The notes beneath the pieces are model-generated. The model saw only the letters and a list, made by a program, of their open reading frames with translations, was not told the DNA's origin and ran no database searches. The position numbers and the translations under genes were made by a program. A DNA stretch of 64,000 bases from CAJQLB01 sp905479065. Lineage in GTDB: Bacteria; Bacteroidota; Bacteroidia; Flavobacteriales; Flavobacteriaceae. Where the stretch lies: NCBI GenBank assembly GCA_943846735.1, contig OX044364.1, forward strand, positions 1,674,001 to 1,738,000. Direction: 5' to 3'. How positions within the stretch are numbered: the stretch's first letter is position 1; each line of letters opens with the position of its first letter. Positions 25,025-35,208 of this stretch are shown here, piece by piece.

Positions 25025-26317
25025 TTAATTATTCATTAAATCTTCTATTTCTTCAATATCAATAGGAATATTTCGCATTAAATTAAAGGGAGCGCCACTA
25101 TCGTTAATTACAACGTCATCTTCTAATCTTATCCCCATATTTTCGTTTGGAATATATATCCCGGGTTCTACGGTAAATACCATATTTGCCTTCATGGATG
25201 TTTTTAAAGCTCCATAATCATGAGTGTCAAGACCCATATGATGTGATGTCCCATGCATGAAATATTTTTTATAGGCTGGCCATTTAGGGTCCTCGTTCTG
25301 AACATCTACCTTATCAATAAGTCCTAGCCCTAATAATTCTGATGTCATTAATTTACCAACTTCAATATGATATTGCGCCCAATCTGTTCCTGGGGTTAAC
25401 ATCTTTGTAGCTTCACTTTTAACTCTAAAAACCGCATTATAAACAGCGCGTTGACGCTCTGAAAAACGACCATTTACCGGTATTGTTCTTGTCATATCAC
25501 TGCTGTAATTTGCATATTCTGCTCCAACGTCCATTAACAACATGTCACCATCCAAACATTGTTGATTATTTTCGATATAATGCAATACACAAGCGTTAAA
25601 GCCAGAACCTATAATCGGTGTGTAAGCAAATCCTCGTGATCTGTTGCTTAAAAACTCATGTGCATATTCGGCTTCAATTTCATACTCCATTACACCTGGC
25701 TTAACATAGTTTAAAACACGACGAAATCCTTTTTCTGTTATGTCACATGCTTTTTGAATTAATGCAATTTCTTCAGATTCTTTAACACCTCTTAAACACT
25801 CCATTATTGGAAAACTTCTAGCATAAGAATGTGCAGAAAATTTGCCTTTAACCTTTTTTATGAAGCGGTCTTCACGGGTTTCTATTTCAACCGTTTGTCG
25901 ATAATGCTCATTTGTATTAAAATAAATGGTTTGCACTTCAGACATTAAACTTTGAAATATTCTATCAAATTCTGACAACCAATACACTGTTTTTATACCT
26001 GAAACCTCAGTCGCCATTTCCTTGGTTAGTTTTGAGCCTTCCCATATAGCAATATGGGCATTGGTTTCTCGAATAAAAAGAATTTCTCTATGTCGAATTT
26101 CAATTGCGTCTGGGAATATCAATAATATGGTTTCCTCCTGATCTGCACCACTTAAGTAAAAAATATCACGCTGTTGATGAAATGGGAGTGAACTATCTGC
26201 ACCTGTGGTAAACACATCATTGGAATTAAATACGGCTAGAGAATTAGACATCATTTTTGAAGCAAATTTTGCTCTATTTCTAATAAAAAGTTGATTGGTG
26301 ATGGTATGATACTTCAT
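25025..26317 (-). CDS. pepP: Xaa-Pro aminopeptidase (aminopeptidase P)
   Basis: A 430-residue M24B metallopeptidase that removes N-terminal residues preceding proline. The creatinase-like N-terminal domain (about 1-170) includes LSGADQEETILLIFP. The catalytic domain holds the dimetal ligands in LMDVGAEYANYSSDMTRT (two Asp), HGTSHHMGLDTHDYG (His), FTVEPGIYIP (Glu) and GIRLEDDVVI (Glu). The start is set at MKYHTITNQ (26317), the family-typical N-terminus. The frame stays open upstream to 26488, but that extension is Cys-rich, unlike the family and begins only at a TTG. Confidence 0.95.
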   Translation of the reverse strand: MKYHTITNQLFIRNRAKFASKMMSNSLAVFNSNDVFTTGADSSLPFHQQRDIFYLSGADQEETILLIFPDAIEIRHREILFIRETNAHIAIWEGSKLTKEMATEVSGIKTVYWLSEFDRIFQSLMSEVQTIYFNTNEHYRQTVEIETREDRFIKKVKGKFSAHSYARSFPIMECLRGVKESEEIALIQKACDITEKGFRRVLNYVKPGVMEYEIEAEYAHEFLSNRSRGFAYTPIIGSGFNACVLHYIENNQQCLDGDMLLMDVGAEYANYSSDMTRTIPVNGRFSERQRAVYNAVFRVKSEATKMLTPGTDWAQYHIEVGKLMTSELLGLGLIDKVDVQNEDPKWPAYKKYFMHGTSHHMGLDTHDYGALKTSMKANMVFTVEPGIYIPNENMGIRLEDDVVINDSGAPFNLMRNIPIDIEEIEDLMNN

Positions 26318-26505
26318 TGCAAAGAATTTATAAACAAATGTAATCATTAAGAATGAACAGCAATCAATTAAACTTTCTTGTTGAAAACAACTAACGATCT
26401 GCTTGCAACTTGAATAATTACACAACATGTAATTCTTCCTATGTACAAAGTTTTGATTGTTTAAACTAGTTTGATTAATTTCATTCAAAATTTAAATTTT
26501 TGAAA

Positions 26506-29283
26506 ATGAAAAATATTTTTCTTCTGTTAATCTTCTTATTCGTCAATTCTTATACAGTGGTTTCACAACAGTCTCTAGTTAAAAATGTTCCGTTTACAAA
26601 CATTGGTCCCACAATAATGAGCGGACGTGTAGTAGATTTTGATGTTAACCCAAATAATCCTAATGAGTTTTATGTAGCTTATGCTTCAGGAGGATTGTGG
26701 TACACCAATAACAACGCAACCTCATTTGTATCAATTGCAGATAATGCTCCAACTCAAAACATGGGTGATATTGCTGTTGATTGGGATTCCGAAACGATAT
26801 GGGTTGGAACTGGAGAAAGCAACTCTTCCCGATCCTCTTACGCAGGAGTTGGAGTTCTAAAGAGTATGGACAAAGGAAAGACATGGACAAATGTTGGATT
26901 AACAGATTCTCATCATATTGGAAGAGTTGTTATTAATAAAAACAACACAAATGAAGTGGTGGTTGGTGTAGTTGGTCATCTCTACACTTCAAACTCAGAG
27001 CGGGGAATATTCAAAACAGTTGATGGAGGAAAAACGTGGAATAATGTGCTATTTATAAATGATGATGTTGGAATTATTGACATTAGTGTTTCACCAACAA
27101 ACCCAAATATCATGTTTGCTTCGAGTTGGGAACGCAACAGAAAGGCTTGGAATTTTGATGGAGATGGTGAAAATTCTGCTATTTACAAGAGCACAGATGC
27201 AGGAGACACCTGGGCTAAAGTAACCACCGATGAATCTGGATTCCCCGTTGGAAAGGGTATTGGTCGAATCGGGTTAACTATGTTCAATAACAACACCATT
27301 TACGCTATTCTCGATAATCAATTTCGCCGCCCAGAGCGACCTAAAGATACTGGCTCTGGTTTACAAAAAGGTGCTTTTACAAAGATGAGTGTTGCAGCTT
27401 TTTCAAAATTGGACAATGAAGAATTAAATCAGTACTTAAGGCGTCATCGATTTGCATTGAAATATTCAGCTGCTACTATTAAAAAAGCTGTTCAAGAGGG
27501 ATCTGTAAAGCCTAGTGATTTGGCATTGTACATTGAGAATGCAAATTCTAACTTATTTAATTCTCAGGTAATAGGCGCAGAAGTCTATAAATCAAGTGAT
27601 GGAGGCCTCTCTTGGGAAAAAACGCACAAGGATTATATAGACGGCCTCTACAATTCCTATGGCTATTATTTTGGTGTAATTGCTGTACATCCAATGAATC
27701 AAAATCATATTTATATATTGGGTGTTCCACTTTTAAAATCTGTTGATGGTGGAGTAACCTTTCAGTCTATTGGAAAAGAAAATGTGCACAGTGATCATCA
27801 AGCCATTTGGCTAAATCCAAAAGTTGAAGGACATCTTATTAATGGAAATGATGGCGGAGTCAATATTTCTTATGACAATGGTAAGAATTGGACAAAAAAC
27901 AATTCTCCTGCTGTTGGGCAATTCTATTACATTACCGTTGACAATCAAAATCCTTATAATGTATACGGAGGTCTACAAGATAACGGTGTTTGGTTTGGTC
28001 CAAGTGATTACTCAGCATCGAAAAGCTGGGAGAGTAGAGGTCAATATCCATACAAGGCTATTGGTGGGGGTGATGGAATGCAAGTACAAGTAGATTCTCG
28101 AAATCCGAACATTGTTTACTCTGGCTCACAATTTGGCAACTATTCACGTCAAAATTTAGAAACTGGAAAACGCATTCGAATTAATCCAAAACACCAATTA
28201 GGTGAAGCACCGTATCGTTACAATTGGCAAACACCCATATTGTTGTCTCCTCACAATCAAGATATCCTGTATATGGGCGCAAATAAACTATTACGCTCCA
28301 TGAATCAAGGAGAAGATTTTGAGGTTATTTCTGACGATTTAACAACTGGAGGTAAGAACGGTAACGTCCCTTATGGAACAATTACAACTATTTCTGAAAG
28401 TCCATTTCAATTTGGATTAATTTACACAGGTACTGACGATGGCTATATTAATGTGACTAAAAACTCTGGTGTGGCTTGGACCAAAATTTCTAGCACGTTA
28501 CCTCCAAACTTATGGGTGTCAAGAGTTATCGCATCTAGGCACAAGAAAAACAGGGTTTATGCAACTTTAAATGGATACCGACAAGATGACTTCAAGCCGT
28601 ACGTTTTCATGAGTGAAGACTTTGGTAATACATGGAGTTCCATAAGCTCTAACTTATCAAATACTGCTGCAGTAAATGTCATAAAAGAAGACTCATTCAA
28701 CGAAGAATTATTGTTTATTGGGACTGATAATGGTACCTATGCAAGTTTTAATAATGGAATTTCCTGGGAAGCATTTTCTGAGGGCCTGCCAAATGTGGCG
28801 GTCCATGATTTGGTTATTCAGGAAGAAGCGCAAGATCTATTGGTGGGAACCCACGGAAGAAGCATTTACAAAGCAAAAATTACTTCCTTACAGCAGCATG
28901 GAAAAATTGGAAACAAAGACTTGATTATTTTTGATATTAAGCCCATCAAATCATCAAGAAGATGGGGTATGTCATGGAATCAATTTTACCCCGCTTTCGA
29001 GCCAGAGTTAATGATTGAATATTTTTCCAAAAATAGTGATCGTTTAGATATTAAAATATTTTCTGAAAAAGGCACCTTGTTAAATAAAATTCCTGTCAGT
29101 GTAGATGCAGGATACAACTATACTTCTTATGATTTAACTATAACAACCACTGCAAAGAGAGAACTCTTAACAGAAGATCCTAAGTCAGGTGTTACAGAAG
29201 CACAAAATGGTAAAATTTATTTAACAAAAGGCACTTACACGATAGATATTGGAGGTGAAACATCTATCTTAAAAATAAAATAG
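26506..29283 (+). CDS. sortilin/VPS10-like BNR-repeat secreted protein
   Basis: A 925-residue protein with a signal peptide (about 1-20, ending VVSQQ) and repeated beta-propeller blades bearing Asp-box/BNR motifs: SMDKGKTWTNVG, TVDGGKTWNNV, STDAGDTWAKV, SSDGGLSWEKT, SYDNGKNWTKN and FNNGISWEAF. This is the VPS10/sortilin-like glycosyl-hydrolase-fold family common in Bacteroidota and thought to be extracellular or periplasmic; the ligand is unknown. I see no T9SS sorting domain at the end (terminates SILKIK). Start taken at ATG 26506 rather than an upstream TTG. Divergent from pepP. Confidence 0.88.
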   Translation: MKNIFLLLIFLFVNSYTVVSQQSLVKNVPFTNIGPTIMSGRVVDFDVNPNNPNEFYVAYASGGLWYTNNNATSFVSIADNAPTQNMGDIAVDWDSETIWVGTGESNSSRSSYAGVGVLKSMDKGKTWTNVGLTDSHHIGRVVINKNNTNEVVVGVVGHLYTSNSERGIFKTVDGGKTWNNVLFINDDVGIIDISVSPTNPNIMFASSWERNRKAWNFDGDGENSAIYKSTDAGDTWAKVTTDESGFPVGKGIGRIGLTMFNNNTIYAILDNQFRRPERPKDTGSGLQKGAFTKMSVAAFSKLDNEELNQYLRRHRFALKYSAATIKKAVQEGSVKPSDLALYIENANSNLFNSQVIGAEVYKSSDGGLSWEKTHKDYIDGLYNSYGYYFGVIAVHPMNQNHIYILGVPLLKSVDGGVTFQSIGKENVHSDHQAIWLNPKVEGHLINGNDGGVNISYDNGKNWTKNNSPAVGQFYYITVDNQNPYNVYGGLQDNGVWFGPSDYSASKSWESRGQYPYKAIGGGDGMQVQVDSRNPNIVYSGSQFGNYSRQNLETGKRIRINPKHQLGEAPYRYNWQTPILLSPHNQDILYMGANKLLRSMNQGEDFEVISDDLTTGGKNGNVPYGTITTISESPFQFGLIYTGTDDGYINVTKNSGVAWTKISSTLPPNLWVSRVIASRHKKNRVYATLNGYRQDDFKPYVFMSEDFGNTWSSISSNLSNTAAVNVIKEDSFNEELLFIGTDNGTYASFNNGISWEAFSEGLPNVAVHDLVIQEEAQDLLVGTHGRSIYKAKITSLQQHGKIGNKDLIIFDIKPIKSSRRWGMSWNQFYPAFEPELMIEYFSKNSDRLDIKIFSEKGTLLNKIPVSVDAGYNYTSYDLTITTTAKRELLTEDPKSGVTEAQNGKIYLTKGTYTIDIGGETSILKIK

Positions 29284-29435
29284 TGGTGTATAAAGATCAA
29301 GTATTATAACATAAAAAAACTCCAATTAATATCGTCAAACATCACATGAATTTTAAATTTTGAGGCGTTCGGCACACAACTTGTCCTAAAACCCTTGTTA
29401 TATCTACTTTAAATTTTAATAAAACGACTCTTAAA

Positions 29436-29467
29436 TTTGTGTTGTTTCTAAGTGAGCAGTACCTTTG
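29436..29467 (+). promoter_or_regulatory. promoter of the sdhCAB operon
   Basis: TTTG at 29436-29439, a 20-base spacer and TACCTTTG at 29460-29467 are exact matches to the Bacteroidota promoter consensus. Transcription would start near 29474, about 20 bases before the sdhC ATG. Confidence 0.7.
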
Positions 29468-29494
29468 CTCTCCGTAGAAACTAATTCGATTCAT

Positions 29495-30175
29495 ATGAGT
29501 GGATTTTTTAAATCATCAGTAGGAAGAAAAGTAGCCATGGCACTATCCGCTTTTTTTCTAATGTTTTTTATTTTACAACATTTTGCCATCAATATTTTAT
29601 CAGTTTTTAATCCAGATTTGTTTAACGAAGTATCCCATTTCATGGGAACCAACCCACTAGTCCAATTTGTCTTACAACCTATTTTAATTTTTGGTGTTGT
29701 GTTTCATTTCACTATGGGTTTTATATTAGAATTAAAAAATAGATCTGCCAGAAGTATTTCATATGCCGTGAATAATGGAAATGCAAATTCAAGTTGGATG
29801 AGCAGAAATATGATTTACAGTGGTGGTTTTATTTTAATATTCTTAGTCATTCATTTTATTGACTTTTGGATACCAGAATTAAATATCAAATATGTAATAG
29901 GAGACACCTCCGGCTTATTGGCTGACGGTAATTATAGATATTTCGAAGAGCTTCAACATAAATTTGTTCCAATTTGGCGAGTTATACTCTACTGTATTGG
30001 ATTTGTATTTTTAGCTTTACATCTATTACACGGTTTTAACTCAGCATTTCAATCAATTGGTGCCAATAATAAATACACAAAATCTATTAAAGGCATAGGC
30101 AAGGCTTACGCTGTTTTAATTCCTCTTGGTTTTATCATAATAGCTTGCTTCCACCATTTAACTTACACACACTAA
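29495..30175 (+). CDS. sdhC: succinate dehydrogenase cytochrome b subunit
   Basis: A 226-residue membrane protein with five predicted helices and conserved histidines (ILQHFAINIL, VVFHFTMGF, LVIHFIDFW, ALHLLHGFNSAF, FHHLTYTH). This matches the single-subunit, two-heme (B-type) cytochrome b of Bacteroidota and epsilon-proteobacterial succinate:quinone oxidoreductases. It anchors SdhA/B and passes electrons to menaquinone. The start is set at MSGFFKSS (29495); the upstream in-frame TTG overlaps the predicted -7 box. First gene of sdhCAB, with sdhA 11 bases downstream. Confidence 0.95.
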   Translation: MSGFFKSSVGRKVAMALSAFFLMFFILQHFAINILSVFNPDLFNEVSHFMGTNPLVQFVLQPILIFGVVFHFTMGFILELKNRSARSISYAVNNGNANSSWMSRNMIYSGGFILIFLVIHFIDFWIPELNIKYVIGDTSGLLADGNYRYFEELQHKFVPIWRVILYCIGFVFLALHLLHGFNSAFQSIGANNKYTKSIKGIGKAYAVLIPLGFIIIACFHHLTYTH

Positions 30176-30186
30176 ATCATACAAGT

Positions 30187-32184
30187 ATGGCTTTAGATTC
30201 AAAAATTCCTGAAGGTCCGTTAGCTGATAAATGGACAACGCATAAAAATAATATAGATCTTGTTAATCCAGCAAATAAACGCTTGATTGATGTAATAGTA
30301 GTTGGTACGGGTTTGGCCGGTGGATCAGCAGCAGCAACATTAGCCGAGTTGGGGTACAATGTGAAAGCATTTTGTTTTCAAGATTCTCCGAGAAGGGCAC
30401 ATTCAATTGCAGCTCAAGGAGGAATCAATGCCGCCAAAAACTATCAAGGTGACGGAGATTCAACCTATCGTCTTTTTTACGATACGGTAAAAGGGGGAGA
30501 TTACCGCTCAAGAGAAGCCAATGTGCATCGATTAGCTGAAGTCTCAACAAATATTATTGATCAGTGTGTGGCACAAGGTGTCCCTTTTGCCAGAGATTAC
30601 GGTGGTCTACTTGACAATCGCTCTTTTGGTGGTGTCTTGGTATCAAGAACTTTCTACGCCAAAGGTCAAACTGGTCAGCAACTGTTGTTGGGAGCTTACT
30701 CAGCAATGAATCGGCAAATAGGACGTGGAAAAATAAAAATGTACAACCGACATGAAATGTTGGATGTTGTAATTGTTGACGGAAAAGCGCGAGGGATAAT
30801 AACAAGAAACCTTGTGACTGGAGAAATTGAGAGGCATTCAGCCCATGCTGTAGTTCTTGGTTCTGGAGGATATGGAAACGTTTTCTATCTTTCTACAAAC
30901 GCTATGGGAAGTAATGTTACAGCCGCTTGGAAGGCTCATAAGCGCGGTGCCTATTTTGCAAATCCATGTTATACTCAAATCCATCCAACATGTATTCCCG
31001 TATCTGGTGATCATCAATCAAAGCTAACCCTAATGTCAGAATCGTTGAGGAATGATGGTAGAATTTGGGTTCCAAAAAAATTAGAAGATGCAAAAGCTAT
31101 TCAAAATAAAACATTAAAACCAACAGAAATCACAGAAGAGAATAGAGATTATTTTTTAGAAAGACGTTATCCCGCCTTTGGAAATCTAGTCCCACGAGAT
31201 GTCGCCTCAAGAGCTGCTAAAGAACGATGTGATGCCGGATTTGGAGTTAATGCTACTGGTGAAGCAGTCTTTCTGGACTTTGCCGCTGCGATTATTCGCT
31301 ATGGTAAGGAACAAGCGCACATTAAAGGATTAGATGAAAATGACACTGAGATTATAGATAAACTCGGTAAAGATATTGTAAAGAGTAAATATGGGAATTT
31401 ATTTCAGATGTATGAAAAAATCGTTGACGAAAACCCATATGAAACACCCATGATGATTTATCCTGCTGTTCATTACACAATGGGAGGTATTTGGGTCGAT
31501 TATAATTTACAAACAACCGTACCTGGCTTGTTCGCTATTGGTGAAGCAAATTTCTCAGATCATGGAGCTAATCGACTCGGTGCCTCAGCACTTATGCAAG
31601 GGTTAGCTGATGGGTATTTCGTACTTCCTTATACGATTGGTAATTATCTTTCTGATGACATTAGAACAGGTCCAATTTCAACAGATTCAAAGGAATTTGA
31701 AGAAGCCGAAGCCAATGTAAAAAAACAGGTTAATCATTTCATTCAAAACAATGGATCAAAATCCGTCGATTATTTTCACAAAAAATTAGGTAAAATCATG
31801 TGGAATAAGTGTGGCATGGCGCGTAATGAAAAAGATTTAAAAGATGCAATAAGAGAGATCTCTGAGTTAAGAAATGAGTTTTGGAAAGAGGTTAAGGTCC
31901 CTGGTGAATCAAACGAATTCAATGAAGAACTCGCAAAAGCTGGACGAGTTGCAGATTTTCTAGAGCTTGGTGAATTATTTGCGAAAGACGCTCTTGTGCG
32001 TGAAGAATCTGCAGGAGGACACTTTCGAGAAGAGTATCAAACCAAGGAAGGTGAAGCACAACGAAGAAAAGAATTTCAATTCGTATCTGCATGGGAATAC
32101 AATGGTGAGCCTAAAGACGCAAAACTTCATAAAGAAAATTTAACTTACAAAAACATAGAGGTTAAAGAACGTTCCTACAAATAA
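30187..32184 (+). CDS. sdhA: succinate dehydrogenase flavoprotein subunit
   Basis: The 665-residue catalytic subunit oxidises succinate to fumarate in the citric acid cycle. Visible are the FAD-binding VVGTGLAGGSAAATLAELG, the covalent-flavin histidine region SPRRAHSIAAQGGINA, the active-site HPTCIPVSGDHQS and RNDGRIWVP segments, and EANFSDHGANRLGASALMQG. Start set at MALDSKIPEG (30187), because the upstream TTG start would lie inside sdhC. Long length (665) is normal for the B-type enzymes of this phylum. Confidence 0.97.
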   Translation: MALDSKIPEGPLADKWTTHKNNIDLVNPANKRLIDVIVVGTGLAGGSAAATLAELGYNVKAFCFQDSPRRAHSIAAQGGINAAKNYQGDGDSTYRLFYDTVKGGDYRSREANVHRLAEVSTNIIDQCVAQGVPFARDYGGLLDNRSFGGVLVSRTFYAKGQTGQQLLLGAYSAMNRQIGRGKIKMYNRHEMLDVVIVDGKARGIITRNLVTGEIERHSAHAVVLGSGGYGNVFYLSTNAMGSNVTAAWKAHKRGAYFANPCYTQIHPTCIPVSGDHQSKLTLMSESLRNDGRIWVPKKLEDAKAIQNKTLKPTEITEENRDYFLERRYPAFGNLVPRDVASRAAKERCDAGFGVNATGEAVFLDFAAAIIRYGKEQAHIKGLDENDTEIIDKLGKDIVKSKYGNLFQMYEKIVDENPYETPMMIYPAVHYTMGGIWVDYNLQTTVPGLFAIGEANFSDHGANRLGASALMQGLADGYFVLPYTIGNYLSDDIRTGPISTDSKEFEEAEANVKKQVNHFIQNNGSKSVDYFHKKLGKIMWNKCGMARNEKDLKDAIREISELRNEFWKEVKVPGESNEFNEELAKAGRVADFLELGELFAKDALVREESAGGHFREEYQTKEGEAQRRKEFQFVSAWEYNGEPKDAKLHKENLTYKNIEVKERSYK

Positions 32185-32192
32185 CAAATGCT

Positions 32193-32936
32193 ATGAATTT
32201 AACACTACAAATATGGCGTCAAAAAAATGCCAAAACAAAGGGAAAAATTGTAGAATATCCTATTAAAGATATTTCACCTGACATGTCTTTTCTTGAAATG
32301 TTAGATGTTCTAAACAGTCAATTAATTACTCTAGGAGAAGAACCAGTAGCTTTCGATCACGATTGTAGAGAAGGGATTTGCGGTTCTTGTTCTTTATACA
32401 TTAATGGTGAAGCTCACGGACCAGACCGTCGGGTAACCACTTGCCAATTACACATGAGAAAATTTAAAGATGGTGATACTATTTTTATTGAACCGTTTCG
32501 TGCGAAAGCCTTTCCAGTTATCAAGGACTTAATTGTTGATCGTTCTGCATTTGATCGGATTCAACATGCAGGAGGTTTTATTTCTGTTAATACTTCAGGT
32601 AATACTCAAGATGGAAATGCCATTCCAATTTCAAAACATGATGCTGACACTGCAATGGATGCGGCGACGTGTATTGGTTGTGGGGCTTGTGTTGCAACTT
32701 GTAAAAATTCGTCAGCGATGCTATTTGTTGGAGCAAAAGTTTCACAGTATGCTTTACTCCCACAGGGTCAAGTAGAAGCTACTAATCGTGTTGAAAATAT
32801 GGTAGCACAAATGGATCTTGAAGGATTTGGGAATTGCACGAATACCGGAGCTTGCGAAATTGAGTGTCCCAAAGGAATTTCTTTAGAGAATATAGCTCGA
32901 ATGAATAGAGAACTTATGAAAGCCAGTTTAAAATAA
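32193..32936 (+). CDS. sdhB: succinate dehydrogenase iron-sulfur subunit
   Basis: A 247-residue electron-transfer subunit. The [2Fe-2S] ligands are Cys58, Cys63, Cys66 and Cys84 (DCREGICGSCSLYI, TTCQ). The [4Fe-4S]/[3Fe-4S] ligands lie in TCIGCGACVATCKNSS and NCTNTGACEIECPKGIS. It links SdhA to the cytochrome b subunit. It follows sdhA by 8 bases and completes the sdhCAB operon. Its clusters would come from the SUF system encoded at 37635-44374. Confidence 0.97.
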   Translation: MNLTLQIWRQKNAKTKGKIVEYPIKDISPDMSFLEMLDVLNSQLITLGEEPVAFDHDCREGICGSCSLYINGEAHGPDRRVTTCQLHMRKFKDGDTIFIEPFRAKAFPVIKDLIVDRSAFDRIQHAGGFISVNTSGNTQDGNAIPISKHDADTAMDAATCIGCGACVATCKNSSAMLFVGAKVSQYALLPQGQVEATNRVENMVAQMDLEGFGNCTNTGACEIECPKGISLENIARMNRELMKASLK

Positions 32937-32967
32937 TTAAAAGTGTGATTTCTAATTTAGACTGTGC

Positions 32968-33924
32968 ATGAAAAAACTCATATTACGCTGCTCATATGTG
33001 TTCGTCATAACACTTACTAGTGCAGCCCTACATGGGCAAGAAAACAACAAGCAATCCTCTACCTCTAACTTGGACATTGAAAATGATTTATTTGATGCCA
33101 AAGCGCTTATGCAACGTGTCAAATTTTTGTCTTTAGATTCTCTAGAAGGTAGAAAAACTGGAGAGCGTGGTAACCTTATTGCCAGAAACTACATCATTGA
33201 GCTATTCAAAAAATATGACATTGATCCTTTTTCAAATAATTACTTACAACCCTTTAGTTTTAAAAATCGTCGTGATAACAAAACTTATCAAGCAGCCAAT
33301 ATTTTAGGCTTGATAAGAGGTAGTCAATACCCAGAAAAATATATTGTTCTTTCAGCGCATTACGATCATGTTGGTATTGTTAACGGTGCTATATATAATG
33401 GTGCCGATGATGACGCTTCAGGTGTCAGTGCCTTATTCGCCTTAATTGAATACTTGGATAAAAATCCATTAAAATACTCAGTTATTATCGCTGCATTTGA
33501 TGCTGAAGAACTTGGCCTTAAGGGTGCTCAACATTTTTTAAAATCCTTTCCTCAAGCAAAAGAAAACATTTTATTGAACATAAATTTGGACATGATTGGT
33601 AGGAATGATGATAACCAAATGTTTGTGGTTGGGGCAAATTTACATGAAGAGTTAAAGCCCTTAATTGATGACTTAAAGCTTCCTGAAAACTTTTACTTGT
33701 TGTCCGGTCATGACGGAACAGATAAAAAACAAAATTGGACATATTCATCAGATCATGGAATATTTCACAAATCAAATATTCCTTTTTTATATTTTGGAGT
33801 CGAAGATCATGAAGACTATCATAAACCTACCGATGATTACGAAAATATTCAAAAAGTATTTTATACCAAAGCTGTCATGACTATTATATCTGTAGTCGAA
33901 AGAATTAATTACAGCTTGTATTAA
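32968..33924 (+). CDS. secreted M28-family zinc aminopeptidase
   Basis: A 318-residue exported peptidase with a signal peptide (about 1-23, ending AALHGQ). The dizinc ligands of the M28 family are visible: VLSAHYDHVG (His), NGADDDASGVSAL (Asp), DAEELGLKGA (Glu-Glu), NLDMIGRND (Asp) and SSDHGIFHKSNIP (His). It should release amino acids from peptides in the periplasm or outside the cell. It starts 31 bases after sdhB. Its TAA overlaps the TAA of the convergent brnQ gene at 33921-33924. Confidence 0.93.
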   Translation: MKKLILRCSYVFVITLTSAALHGQENNKQSSTSNLDIENDLFDAKALMQRVKFLSLDSLEGRKTGERGNLIARNYIIELFKKYDIDPFSNNYLQPFSFKNRRDNKTYQAANILGLIRGSQYPEKYIVLSAHYDHVGIVNGAIYNGADDDASGVSALFALIEYLDKNPLKYSVIIAAFDAEELGLKGAQHFLKSFPQAKENILLNINLDMIGRNDDNQMFVVGANLHEELKPLIDDLKLPENFYLLSGHDGTDKKQNWTYSSDHGIFHKSNIPFLYFGVEDHEDYHKPTDDYENIQKVFYTKAVMTIISVVERINYSLY

Positions 33925-35201
33925 AAGTACTTCTCTTTTACTTTTAGACTAACATTTACAATCATAAAGGTGGCCATAGAAGGTAATAACCATCCCAAGT
34001 TAAAGGATGAAAAAGGGATCTCTTCAAGAAGTTTTTTTAACCATGTCGTCACATTATCACTACTCAAAACATCCAAAAGACTAAACATTATGGTTACAAC
34101 AATCACAGCCTTGAAAACGACATTTGATGCCCACTTGGGTGGAATAACATTAAGAAAAATCAATACAATCATGATTGGATAAGCAATCATTAAAATGGGT
34201 AAGGCAACATCAATGATATAACTCACATCCAGCTGTCCAATAAATACTCCTATGAGACAGAACACGAGTACCATAAACACATATACATGTTTTGACTTTT
34301 TAAACAATCCTTGAAAGAAATCTGCAGTGCCAACAATGACAGCAACAGCAGTGGTAAAGCATGCTAAAGACATCAGGACACTTAGAGATATATTTCCAAA
34401 TTTACCTAAAGTTCTCTTTGCTATTTCTTGGAGTAATTCAGACCTAGATATTTGATAGGGTAGCTCAATATTCAAAGTTGCCCCTAAATAAATAAGCCCC
34501 AAGTAAATTATCAATAAACAAAACATTGCAATACATCCCGAGCGTACAATGACAATTCTTTTGTCATTAAAAGACGTATATCCTTTCAAGTTTAAAGATA
34601 TAACAACAACACCTCCAGTCAATAATCCAGCAATAGCATCGTAGGTTTGGTATCCCTCAAAAAACCCATTTAAAAATGGAGAATCTATTGTTACTAACCT
34701 GATGTCTTCTGATTCCGAAAACACTCCCACTCCGATGATAAATAATAAAATAATAACAATAATGGGAGTTAGATATTTACCAAGAACATCTAATACTTTT
34801 CCTCTATTGAGAGCAAATAAGAACACTAAAGTAAAGTAAACACTACTTGTCAATAATGAACCTGTTCCGAAAAATGGTTCAATAGCCATTTCATGAGTAA
34901 CAGCAGCGGTTCGTGGCACAGGTAATAACACCGCAATTATATAAATACATAGGCTAAATAAAAGGCTAAATAAAGGAGAAACTTTATTTCCAAAGTCCAA
35001 CATTGTCCCCTGAAGTCTTGCATGTGCAAGTAAGGCAGCTAAAGGAATCACAACTGCAGAAAGAACAAACCCTAAAGCAACCAACCACCAATCAACTCCT
35101 GCGTTAAATCCTAAAAGTGGCGGTAATATGAGATTTCCTGCACCAAAAAATGCTGCAAATATAGCAAACCCAAACACATAGGTTTCTCTAGTTTTATTCA
35201 T
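33921..35201 (-). CDS. brnQ: branched-chain amino acid transporter BrnQ
   Basis: A 426-residue LIVCS-family carrier with about twelve membrane segments. It opens with VFGFAIFAAFFGAGNLILPPLLG, the family signature, and contains LLPVPRTAAVTHEMAI. It imports leucine, isoleucine and valine with sodium or protons in the inner membrane. Sitting next to a secreted aminopeptidase, it could take up the amino acids that enzyme frees; this is inference from position. It is divergent from the alpha/beta hydrolase gene with only 39 bases between them, containing an operator-like palindrome. Confidence 0.95.
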   Translation of the reverse strand: MNKTRETYVFGFAIFAAFFGAGNLILPPLLGFNAGVDWWLVALGFVLSAVVIPLAALLAHARLQGTMLDFGNKVSPLFSLLFSLCIYIIAVLLPVPRTAAVTHEMAIEPFFGTGSLLTSSVYFTLVFLFALNRGKVLDVLGKYLTPIIVIILLFIIGVGVFSESEDIRLVTIDSPFLNGFFEGYQTYDAIAGLLTGGVVVISLNLKGYTSFNDKRIVIVRSGCIAMFCLLIIYLGLIYLGATLNIELPYQISRSELLQEIAKRTLGKFGNISLSVLMSLACFTTAVAVIVGTADFFQGLFKKSKHVYVFMVLVFCLIGVFIGQLDVSYIIDVALPILMIAYPIMIVLIFLNVIPPKWASNVVFKAVIVVTIMFSLLDVLSSDNVTTWLKKLLEEIPFSSFNLGWLLPSMATFMIVNVSLKVKEKYF

Positions 35202-35208
35202 AAAGTCA

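Noticed and set aside
26318..26488. 57-codon upstream extension of aminopeptidase P
   Set aside because: Begins only at TTG, is Cys-rich and unlike the family; the ATG at 26317 gives the standard N-terminus.
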